Positions 1 to 6,644 of a DNA stretch of 17,030 nucleotides are shown in pieces. A program made the translations under genes and the position numbers. The DNA comes from Collinsella sp. (lineage in GTDB: Bacteria > Actinomycetota > Coriobacteriia > Coriobacteriales > Coriobacteriaceae), in NCBI GenBank assembly GCA_018376905.1, contig JAHAAK010000043.1, positions 1 to 17,030 on the forward strand, written 5' to 3'. The notes beneath the pieces were generated by a model, which made no database searches, had not been told where the DNA came from, and was given only the letters and a program-made list of their open reading frames with translations. Numbering within the stretch: the stretch's first letter is position 1; every line of letters begins with the position of its first letter.

Positions 1-243
1 CGGCATTCAGCATCAGGGTAGCGCTGCGACGCGGAAATCGCGCGCCGTTGCCGCGCCCCGCAGCGCCCGCTTCCCCCGAGAACAATTATCAGTGCAGGTC
101 AGCGGAACTCAAAACAGGGGTCTGGCCGGCAATGCTCTGATTTTCCCCGCACTTCCGGATTTAGCGCAAGCTTGACTTGAATGTTTATCAATCGGAGCTG
201 TGAAATCTAGCGTGAACCTTGTTATTCTTGTTTTAAAAGCTAA
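1..243. other. Left-edge non-coding stretch, no gene assigned
   Basis: No gene can be supported here. Two + strand frames stay open for about 45-57 codons from the left edge, but they show no recognisable motif, have no ribosome binding site in view and end without a partner, so either could be a chance opening in GC-rich DNA or the tail of an upstream gene. Composition changes from GC-rich (about 1-110) to AT-rich (after about 170), which marks the left side of the toxin-antitoxin-chaperone island. The last 30 bases hold its promoter. Confidence 0.4.
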
Positions 244-263
244 ACTTAACTTATAAGTTAAGT
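228..263 (+). promoter_or_regulatory. Promoter and palindromic operator of the toxin-antitoxin-chaperone operon
   Basis: A TTGTTT -35-like element (228-233) lies 18 bases before a TATAAG -10-like element (252-257). The -10 sits inside a perfect 20-bp palindrome, ACTTAACTTATAAGTTAAGT (244-263). Antitoxins of the HigA/XRE family bind palindromes over their own promoter, so this is the probable autorepression operator, blocking RNA polymerase at the -10. The palindrome is seen directly; its role is inferred from the family. Confidence 0.65.
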
Positions 264-287
264 GTACCTAGAAATGGGAGGTGGCCT

Positions 288-701
288 TTGGTTGAAGGAT
301 ATGAACTTGTCGAATATAGAGACCCCAAGGGCCGACCGTTTTGGGAGCTGACGACTTCTCCCGCCAACTCTCAATTCCAGAAAATGTTGACAGACCCTAA
401 AAAGAAGCTTGCCGCCCGTAAAATGATCGACCAGATTTCAAAAATCTATGATTATGGGTTAAAGGTTGCGAGTGGGACCTCAAAGCTACGATGTATTGAT
501 TCTAAGATTGGCCTCTATGAACTGAAAGGGTTTGACGGGGCAAATCGAGAGATGATTTATGCCATATGTCAGGGCGTAGACAAAATTGTTCTATTGTTTT
601 GGTTTAAAGGACATCAGGGATCAGGAAATATCAGTAAAGAAATCGAGCGAGCCAAGCGATTAGCCGTAATAGCACGTCAACTTCTGGAAACTGAGCGTTG
701 A
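288..701 (+). CDS. HigB/RelE-like toxin of a TAC system
   Basis: A 137-residue protein of the RelE/HigB (phage Gp49-like) toxin family, which are typically ribosome-dependent mRNA endonucleases. The C-terminal half carries the family pattern: LYELKG (about residues 77-82), a basic and hydrophobic stretch ending in KIVLLFWFKGH (about 99-109), then a helical KEIERAKRLA segment. The start is TTG at 288, supported by GGGAGG at 276-281 with six bases of spacing; no ATG or GTG fits as well. Toxin-first order, followed after 33 bases by an XRE antitoxin and then a SecB-like gene, is the arrangement of TAC loci such as M. tuberculosis higB1-higA1-Rv1957. The rare start codon may keep toxin output low (inference). 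Base composition is AT-richer than the genes to the right, suggesting transfer. Confidence 0.8.
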   Translation: MVEGYELVEYRDPKGRPFWELTTSPANSQFQKMLTDPKKKLAARKMIDQISKIYDYGLKVASGTSKLRCIDSKIGLYELKGFDGANREMIYAICQGVDKIVLLFWFKGHQGSGNISKEIERAKRLAVIARQLLETER

Positions 702-734
702 CTTTTATACTTGGCTTTCGAAACGGAGAATACA

Positions 735-1124
735 ATGAATAAAGTAGATTTATCTGATTTTTACGCCGAGACAGAAACTAGCGAAACACGCGCTTATGAA
801 CACGCGCTAGATATCGAGTTTATTGTTCATCGCGAGATGAGGCATTTGGGTTTAAGCAAAAGCGATTTGGCAAAGCGTATGGGCGTGAGCCTTCAGTCGC
901 TTTCGAAGCTGTTGAATTCTCAGCCCAATATGACGCTGAAGACAATCGCCAGGTTCGAGCTGGCTTTAGGTATCAATATCGTTCCTAAGGTTACCGTTAG
1001 CTATTCTAAAGAGCTACCGTTTCTTTCATCCAACAATTCCGTGCGAGAGCAATGGTCTTTTAGGAACGAGCGTCCGTCCTCGCATGTGAATCTCGAGATG
1101 ATTTCCGGAGGTTTGGCAGCATGA
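735..1124 (+). CDS. HigA-like XRE antitoxin with C-terminal tail
   Basis: A DNA-binding antitoxin of 129 residues. A helix-turn-helix of the XRE/HTH_3 type spans about residues 35-80, with GLSKSDLAKRMGVSLQSLSK as the recognisable core and ALGI closing the fold. It is expected to neutralise the toxin encoded upstream and to repress the operon by binding the 244-263 palindrome. After the HTH, residues about 85-129 form a hydrophobic, probably flexible tail with a tryptophan (W107). This is the place and kind of segment that acts as the chaperone-addiction (ChAD) region in TAC antitoxins. The ATG at 735 is chosen because GGAGA at 725-729 lies five bases upstream; an in-frame TTG at 711 has no good site. 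The stop overlaps the next start (ATGA at 1121-1124), indicating translational coupling to the chaperone gene. Confidence 0.8.
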   Translation: MNKVDLSDFYAETETSETRAYEHALDIEFIVHREMRHLGLSKSDLAKRMGVSLQSLSKLLNSQPNMTLKTIARFELALGINIVPKVTVSYSKELPFLSSNNSVREQWSFRNERPSSHVNLEMISGGLAA

Positions 1125-1573
1125 GTGGGGATTTTATTGCTCCAATTCAGATCGTGAATTTGTTCGTCGTTGACTCCGATTTCCATATCGAGGATTCGCC
1201 CTCGGATAACATGGAATTAAAAGTTGACGTTAGCTACCAAGATGTCCACCTTTGGAAAAACGGTAATGACGCTCGCGCAAGTTTAAAGATGTGCGTAATT
1301 GGCAGCCTCCTTGACAGAGATGAAGGTGCACAGGAGAAGATGCACGCTGGCGTTACAGTATCCATCTCGGTTTCAGCGCAAATGCCAATGAACTCTCCCG
1401 ATGACGAGGCGCGTCACTACCTTCTTTCAAATGCTATTTCGATGGCATATGCCCATGCAAAGAGCTATTTGATGGTTGTTACTGGACTTTCGCCCATGGG
1501 AGCGCTTACATTGCCTGCCATTCTCCCTGCAGAGCTGTCAGCAGATTGCGATGTGCCTTTTCAGAGCGAATAG
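1121..1573 (+). CDS. SecB-like chaperone of the TAC system
   Basis: A 150-residue protein resembling SecB (protein-export chaperone family). The sequence alternates beta-strand-like segments (about residues 31-90, e.g. LKVDVSYQ and GVTVSISVSAQMP) with a C-terminal helical part: HYLLSNAISMAYAHAKSYL, then VTGLSPMGALTLPAILP. The latter mirrors the SecB pattern in which a conserved long helix is followed by a short turn and a proline-ended strand. GGAGG at 1107-1111 supports the ATG at 1121, which overlaps the antitoxin stop. In known TAC systems this chaperone binds the antitoxin's C-terminal tail, protects it from proteolysis and so controls the toxin. Gram-positive actinobacteria generally lack a housekeeping SecB, so a SecB-like gene beside a TA pair is best explained as TAC. 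The match is by pattern only; a database or structure comparison would settle it. Confidence 0.72.
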   Translation: MSGDFIAPIQIVNLFVVDSDFHIEDSPSDNMELKVDVSYQDVHLWKNGNDARASLKMCVIGSLLDRDEGAQEKMHAGVTVSISVSAQMPMNSPDDEARHYLLSNAISMAYAHAKSYLMVVTGLSPMGALTLPAILPAELSADCDVPFQSE

Positions 1574-1665
1574 CAGCCTCTCAATGAGCCTGAGTCGGAC
1601 GAGTTGCCATCCCCACATCCTTTAAAAAAGTTCTTAAAACAGCCTTAAAGGCGCTCCAGCTCGCG

Positions 1666-1720
1666 TTGACAGCGTACAATACGCATGTTTGACTATGACA
1701 AAAGTGGTTTTTAGGGGAGG
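1666..1720 (+). promoter_or_regulatory. Candidate promoter and ribosome binding site of the pel operon
   Basis: TTGACA at 1666-1671 is a perfect -35 hexamer, but the -10 is unclear: TTGACT (1689-1694) has 17-bp spacing and only three matches, while the better hexamer TACAAT (1675-1680) is too close and would need another -35. A small inverted repeat, GCGTA-CAA-TACGC (1672-1684), sits in the same place and could be a regulator site. A strong GGGGAGG (1714-1720) lies eight bases before the ATG at 1729. This is the only sizeable gap (155 bases) before an 11-kb gene string, so the operon promoter must be here or further upstream. Confidence 0.4.
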
Positions 1721-2035
1721 GGTGCGCCATGGAGGTGCTGGTTGTTGGCAACACCGCATATGTTGACGATGACTTTTGTGCCAAGGCGTTCCCCGGGGAC
1801 CATGTGCAGGTCGTAGCCGCGCAGGACACGCGCCGCGACGAGTCATCGCCCCATGCCTCGTGGAAAGAGCTTCTGCAACATCTGGAGCAGGCCTACGAGT
1901 TCGACCGCGTGGTCTACCTTTCCAATTACCTTACCCCGCATGTCGATAGCGTGGGCGATATCGAGCTGCTGCGCTCGGTCTTTCGCGCGTGCATGGGTAG
2001 CCGGATCCAGCTGTTGTATATAGCAGGGCCCGCAG

Positions 2036-3865
2036 GTGCCGAGGGCGCCGCCGATGCCGCGGGGCGAACGGGCAAGGGTATTATCGCGCACGCGGCCAAC
2101 GACCTGTGCCGCTACTACGCTGCTCGCGAGGGCGTTCAGACCAAGATTGCGCGTGCCGTTCCTGTACACCGCGTCTGCCGCGCTGGAAGATCCGTTTTTG
2201 GTGCCGCTGTTCGACGCGTGCTCAACCGGGTCGGTCGCTCTGCAGGGCGCGCAAGATGCGGCGTTTCCCCTGCTGTGTGCCGAGGAGCTTGCGGTGCTGG
2301 TACGCCGTATCTTCGACAGCTGGGGCGCCTCCTTTGGGACGCTCGACGTTGCCGATGCCTTCCATCACACGGCGGGTGAAGTGGGCGAGGCTCTTCAGGC
2401 GCTGTTCCCAGGGCTCTCAGTTGCCTATGGCGATTCTGCCGGCTACGCCCTGCCCGCCAGCGACTTCGCTCGCGTGCGCTATGGTTGGTTTCAGCGCTAC
2501 GACTTGCTGCGCGATCTTTCGACCATTCAAGCGCGTTGGGATGCTGGCCGCGCAAAGAAGGTCAACCCCTTACGCGCCGCCATCGACCGCATCCAGATGC
2601 ACTCGCTGCCCATCAAATGCCTGGAGACGGGCGTTGCCTGGGTTCTGTTCGAGGTGCTGGAGCATCTGTTCTCACAATCGGCCCAGCTCAACGTGCTCGA
2701 TTATCGCCTGCTCTACGTGGTGCTGATCGGCACGCTGTATGGCTTGGACTTTGGCCTGGTTGCGGCGCTGCTGGCGTCGGTGGGTTTGGCAGCCAGCTAT
2801 TTTACTCAGTACGGCTATACCTTCCAGGGTCTGTTCTATGAGCCGTCTAACTGGCTGCCGTTTATTGCGTACTTTGTTGTGGGTGCCGTGTGCGGCTATG
2901 TGCAGCTGCGCAACAGCGAAGCCATTAGGGCGGAGCGCGATCAAAACGAGCTCGTGCGCAACCGCAATACGTTCCTTACGCAGCTCTACCACGATGCGAT
3001 CGAGGATAAGCGCGCGTACAGGCGCCAGATCGTGGGTCGCCACGACAGCTTTGGCAAGATCTTTGCGGTGACGCAGGAGCTCGACATGCTCAACCCACGC
3101 GACATCTATCGCAAGTGCTGCGAGCTTTTGGGCGAGATCCTCGAGAACGATTCCGTGGCGATCTACCATGTTTCGGGCGGGGCATTTGCACGCCTGGTGG
3201 CTGCAAGTCCCGCGATTGCCGAAGATGCCGCACGCTCGCTCACGCTTGAGCAGCTTGCACCTCTTTTGGGCGACGGGGGTCGTTCGAACCTGTGGGTGAA
3301 CCGCGAGCTGACGCCGGGGCTTCCCATGTTTGGATACACGATCGAGCGCGACGGGGCACCCGCCGTGTTGATCTTTGTGCGTAGCGCGGCCGAAAACCAA
3401 ATGACCCTCTATTATCAAAACCTGTTCCGCATCTTGTGCGGCCTGGTCGAAAGCGCGCTGGGCCGTGCCTTTGACTATGAGGCGGTGGCGCAGGATAAAC
3501 GCTGCGTTGACGGCACTTGCGTGCTCAAGCAGGCTGCCTTTGGCCAAGAGCTCGCGGCGGAGCAGGCGCTGGCAGATAGCAAGATGGGGAGTTTTTTGCT
3601 CCTGCGCGTGGTACCGGGCATGGAGCCTGTCGGCGAGCTGGTGGGCGCAATTGGGTCGGCAATCCGCGAGAGCGACGCGGCGGGCTTGGTCGACGGCGAC
3701 GTGCTCTACCTGCTTATGCGCCAGGCAAAGGCATGCGATCTGCCCATTATCCGCGAGCGCCTGAGCGCAAAGCAGATTGCGGTGGAGCCCGTCGACGGCG
3801 AGGACATCGTGGAGCTGCTGCAGCACATCTCTTACACCGGTGACGGTGAGGGGGGTGCCGCTTGA
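2036..3865 (+). CDS. pelD: PelD membrane-GAF-degenerate GGDEF part, second reading frame
   Basis: This is the intact 3' frame of the broken SDR-PelD gene, listed separately because it carries all PelD features. The true in-frame homology begins near 2153; the upstream part, including the ATG at 2036, is out-of-frame sequence and that start is not credible. Membrane segments include LLYVVLIGTLYGLDFGLVAA and NWLPFIAYFVVGAVCGYV. A GAF-like region follows (about 3050-3470), then a GGDEF-like domain (about 3480-3830) in which the active-site signature is replaced by VDGDV, so it should not make c-di-GMP. Nine residues before it, RESD (3665-3676) fits the RxxD inhibitory-site motif that binds c-di-GMP in PelD. 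The stop overlaps the next start (TTGA, 3862-3865). Without its N-terminus it could only be made by internal initiation, for which I see no strong site. Confidence 0.6.
   Translation: MPRAPPMPRGERARVLSRTRPTTCAATTLLARAFRPRLRVPFLYTASAALEDPFLVPLFDACSTGSVALQGAQDAAFPLLCAEELAVLVRRIFDSWGASFGTLDVADAFHHTAGEVGEALQALFPGLSVAYGDSAGYALPASDFARVRYGWFQRYDLLRDLSTIQARWDAGRAKKVNPLRAAIDRIQMHSLPIKCLETGVAWVLFEVLEHLFSQSAQLNVLDYRLLYVVLIGTLYGLDFGLVAALLASVGLAASYFTQYGYTFQGLFYEPSNWLPFIAYFVVGAVCGYVQLRNSEAIRAERDQNELVRNRNTFLTQLYHDAIEDKRAYRRQIVGRHDSFGKIFAVTQELDMLNPRDIYRKCCELLGEILENDSVAIYHVSGGAFARLVAASPAIAEDAARSLTLEQLAPLLGDGGRSNLWVNRELTPGLPMFGYTIERDGAPAVLIFVRSAAENQMTLYYQNLFRILCGLVESALGRAFDYEAVAQDKRCVDGTCVLKQAAFGQELAAEQALADSKMGSFLLLRVVPGMEPVGELVGAIGSAIRESDAAGLVDGDVLYLLMRQAKACDLPIIRERLSAKQIAVEPVDGEDIVELLQHISYTGDGEGGAA
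2149..2156 (+). other. Frameshift site in the SDR-PelD gene
   Basis: The bases here read GCGCGTGC. Coding sense needs GCG, an arginine codon and then GTG-CCG-TTC; a two-base loss from an alternating GCGCGCG run explains it exactly. Upstream of this point only frame 1 looks like protein, downstream only frame 2, and the frames stay open over each other from 2036 to 2379. Short alternating GC runs are prone both to slippage in the cell and to base-calling or assembly error. Confidence 0.75.
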
Positions 3866-4767
3866 TCTCGCTTGTCGTTGCTGCCGTCTTGCTGCTGATT
3901 CATGCGCTGGTTTGCCTGATGCTGTGGACGCTCATGAAACTGGGCCTGCTGCCGGTGCGCGGGCACATGCTGGCTGTGATAGTGCTGGTGCCGCTGTGGG
4001 GGCCGTTGCTGGTGGTTTTGCTATCGGTGCGCAGCGCGGTGTTTGGCGAGGGGCTGAAAGAGTCTGCGCTGGAGTCGCTGCGCTTCAACGATGACCTGCA
4101 TCGCAGCATCCTGGTGCACGACCGTGACGCCGATGCGGGCGTGGTCCCGCTCGAGGAGGCGCTTATCGTCAACGACCCGGCATACCGGCGCCGCCTAATG
4201 CTCTCCATGCTCACCGAGGAGCCCGACGCGTACCTGGCGCAGCTGCAGGCGGCTAAGCTTAACGACGACGTTGAGGTGGCGCACTATGCCGCGACGGCGG
4301 TGGCGCAGATTTCCAAGGAGTCCGACCTTAAACTGCAGCAGCTGGAGCGTGCCTTCAAGACGGACCCGAGCGCGCAAAACCTCAACGAATACTGCGATTT
4401 TCTTGGTGAATATTTGGGCTCGGGCTTGGCCGAGGGGCGCGTTGCTCAGATTCAGCGCCAACAGTACGCGCGCTTGCTTGCGCGTCGCTGCGAGCGCGAA
4501 GACACTTTTGAGCTGCGCATTCGATACGCGACGGTGCTGGCCGATGTCGGACAGATCGACGAGGCGCAGGCCGTGACCGACCAGCTGATGCTCGACGTGC
4601 CCGAGGAGCAGGAGGTTTGGATGCTTTGCCTGCGCCTGTCCGTGATGCGCCGCGACGGTGACGAGGTCCGCCGTGTGATCGATGCGATTGACAAGCAACA
4701 TGTGTATTTGAGCGCCGACAACCGCGAAAAGTTGGCGTTTTGGCGCGACGGGGAGGAGGCCAGATGA
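3862..4767 (+). CDS. pelE: PelE-like membrane/TPR scaffold protein
   Basis: A 301-residue protein with two N-terminal membrane helices (about residues 3-26 and 34-55) followed by a long soluble alpha-helical part. That part contains repeat-like helices (e.g. VEVAHYAATAVAQISKESDLKL and TFELRIRYATVLADVGQIDEAQ), consistent with TPR/HEAT-type scaffolding. P. aeruginosa PelE has 329 residues and the same two-helix plus TPR build; there PelE joins PelD, PelF and PelG in the inner-membrane synthase complex. The start is TTG at 3862, overlapping the stop of the upstream gene, with a G-rich site (GAGGGGGG, 3848-3855) before it. The 3' end overlaps the pelA-like start at 4764. Identification rests mainly on architecture and position between PelD and PelA, since PelE sequences are poorly conserved. 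Confidence 0.75.
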   Translation: MISLVVAAVLLLIHALVCLMLWTLMKLGLLPVRGHMLAVIVLVPLWGPLLVVLLSVRSAVFGEGLKESALESLRFNDDLHRSILVHDRDADAGVVPLEEALIVNDPAYRRRLMLSMLTEEPDAYLAQLQAAKLNDDVEVAHYAATAVAQISKESDLKLQQLERAFKTDPSAQNLNEYCDFLGEYLGSGLAEGRVAQIQRQQYARLLARRCEREDTFELRIRYATVLADVGQIDEAQAVTDQLMLDVPEEQEVWMLCLRLSVMRRDGDEVRRVIDAIDKQHVYLSADNREKLAFWRDGEEAR

Positions 4768-6644
4768 GCGTGGCGCAACATATCCGCGACCGTGCAGGGC
4801 GCTTTCGTTGGATGGGACTCCTCGTGGTGTGGGCGGTCTTTATTGTCATGGCCGCCGTGCTGCTGGTGGAGCGTGCCGGCGTGCAGTACAGTGCGGGCCA
4901 GCATAAGCTGGGGATGCTTGCCGCCAACGATGCGGTGCCGGCCTCCTCGGCAATCTTTGGCCAAAAGCCCACGTGCCTGGTCATTACCGATTCCGATCAA
5001 GCTGGCGTCGAGGACGTAAAGGAACAGTTCGACCAGATCCTGCTCGACATGAAGATCGCCCATCGCGATGTTGATATTGCCACCGACGGTGCGGACGCGA
5101 TCCCATCGCTCACGTCGTTTGATCGCGTGATTGTGCTTATGCCCTCGCTTGACGGACTGGGTACGCATCTGACCGATCTGATGAGTTGGGTGAGTGCGGG
5201 CGGCTCACTCATGCTGGGCATGACGCCAGATAACTCGAACTACCAGCAGGCTGTTGCTTCCAAGCTTGGGATCGAATCGGCCGGATATGACTATGCGACA
5301 GCCGAAAGTATTGTTCCGAGCGATGACTTTATGTTGGGCGGAGGAGAGCGCTACGAGTTCTCGGATCCCTTCGATTCTTCGCTTTCGGTTTCATTGCGCG
5401 AAACGGCGCGCGTATGGGCAAAGACCGGTGACGCGGGCACGCCGCTCATTTGGTCTAACGATTGCGGCAGTGGTCACACCGTGGTGTGCAACATTGGTAT
5501 CTACGACAAGGTCATGCGTGGGTTCTATGCTTCGGCCATAAGCTTACTGGGTGATGCCACGGCCTATCCGGTCATCAACAGCGCCGTGTTCTATTTGGAC
5601 GACTTTCCTAGCCCCGTGCCCTCGGGTGATGGTACTTATATCAAGCGTGACTACGGCCTTTCCATTGCGGATTTTTACACCAAGGTCTGGTGGCCCGATC
5701 TGCAAAAGCTCGCGCAAAAATACGGCATTCGCTATACCGGCGTGATGATCGAAAACTACGAGGACGCGGTCAGCCAGACCGAGCCCGCGCGACAGGCCGA
5801 TACCACGCAGTTCCGCTATTTTGGCGGCATGCTGCTGCAGATGGGCGGCGAGCTGGGCTTTCACGGCTACAACCATCAGCCGCTTGCGCTCTGGGACACC
5901 GACTATGGTACGTTGTACGTCTACAAGACCTAGAAGAACAAAGAGACGCTCGTCGCTTCGCTCAACGAACTTATCGCGTTTCAGGACGAGGTCCTGCCCA
6001 ACGCTCACGGCTCGGTTTACGTACCGCCGTCGAATATCCTTTCGGCCCGAGCGCGCAAGCTCATCGGCACCGACGTTCCGCGCATTAAGACCATCGCCAG
6101 CACGTATTTTGAGGACGGCACGGACCTGCCGTACGTACAGGAGTTTGGCGTGGCGAGCGATGGCATTGTGGAGCAGCCACGTATTGTTTCGGGCGGCATG
6201 GTCGACGATTCCTATATGCGCCTGGCAGCCGTGTCCGAGCTCAACATGCACTACGTGAGCACGCACTTTATGCACCCGGACGACCTTTTGGACCCCGATC
6301 GCGGTGCCAAGGAGGGCTGGGAGGTCTACAAGGGCGGCCTGGTCGACTACCTGGAGTGGCTTACCAAATCCGCGCCCGACCTGCGGCACCAGACGGCGTC
6401 GGAGTGCTCCGGCGCCATCCAGCGCTTTTCGTCCGTGACGGTGAGCGTGGATACCAGTGCGGATGCCTGGACGCTCAGCCTGGGCAATTTTCACGACGAG
6501 GCGTGGCTCATGTTCCGCGCCAATAATGGCGAGCCGGGTGCGGTGACGGGTGGCGAACTGACACACCTTACGGGCAATCTGTATCTGCTCAAGGCAAATG
6601 ATAAGACCGTGACGATCGAGCGCAAGGAGGGTGGCGATAAATGA
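4764..6644 (+). pseudogene. pelA: PelA-like polysaccharide deacetylase (DUF2194 type), interrupted by an in-frame stop
   Basis: Restored length is about 626 residues, read from ATG 4764 (GGAGGA upstream, overlap with the pelE stop). It has an N-terminal membrane anchor (about residues 11-32, LLVVWAVFIVMAAVLLV) and a glutamine-amidotransferase-like flavodoxin fold (about 70-230). A deacetylase region follows with metal-site motifs YLDDFPSP (D279, D280) and FHGYNH (H367, H371), then VYVPPSN (about 419-425), which fits deacetylase motif 3. In Pel systems this enzyme partly deacetylates the GalNAc-rich polymer outside the membrane. Codon 390 is TAG (5931-5933); the frame then continues cleanly (KNKETLVASL...) to 6644. 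The stop comes after the metal-binding histidines but before motif 3, so the truncated 389-residue product is unlikely to be active. It is shorter than P. aeruginosa PelA (948 residues), as expected for Gram-positive forms. Amber suppression or a base error are alternatives. Confidence 0.75.
5931..5933 (+). other. In-frame TAG inside the pelA-like gene
   Basis: The codon sits in ...YVYKT-TAG-KNKET..., with homologous-looking protein on both sides in the same frame, so a single substitution explains it. TGG (Trp), CAG (Gln) or AAG (Lys) are one base away. No insertion or deletion is needed. Confidence 0.85.

Larger units (their letters stand above)
1729..3865 (+). pseudogene. SDR-PelD fusion (c-di-GMP receptor of Pel synthesis), frameshifted
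   Basis: First gene of the Pel-like operon. Reading starts at ATG 1729 (GGGGAGG eight bases upstream) and runs in one frame to a stop at 2379, but sensible protein passes into the next frame around 2149-2156: KIA is followed by VPFLYTASAALEDPF in the other frame, which then continues to 3865. Restoring two bases would give about 712 residues. Domains in the restored protein are: an N-terminal short-chain dehydrogenase/epimerase-like Rossmann region (VLVVGN start, YLSNYL, KIARVPFLYT) lacking a clear GxxGxxG nucleotide loop; several membrane segments (about 2616-2920); a charged coiled-coil-like linker; a GAF domain; and a degenerate GGDEF domain. This layout is PelD with an extra N-terminal SDR domain; P. 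aeruginosa PelD has 455 residues and no SDR part. PelD recruits c-di-GMP to switch on polymer synthesis at the membrane. As sequenced, no full-length protein can be made without recoding. Confidence 0.7.

Noticed and set aside
1619..1651. Inverted repeat CCTTTAA/TTAAAGG as terminator of the TAC operon
   Set aside because: The arms are only seven AT-rich base pairs with a 19-base loop and no T-run after them, too weak to call.
2140..2160. Programmed +1 ribosomal frameshift in the SDR-PelD gene
   Set aside because: No slippery codon with a rare or stop codon, no nearby stimulatory structure is apparent, and a two-base loss in a GC repeat explains the site more simply.
2672..3826. Long open frame on the - strand (384 codons) opposite the pelD part
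   Set aside because: It is antisense to clear PelD coding sequence, has no recognisable domain and no ribosome site; GC-rich codon use produces such shadows.
5544..6566. Open frame on the - strand (340 codons) opposite the pelA-like gene
   Set aside because: It lies opposite deacetylase sequence with clear motifs, and no independent support exists.
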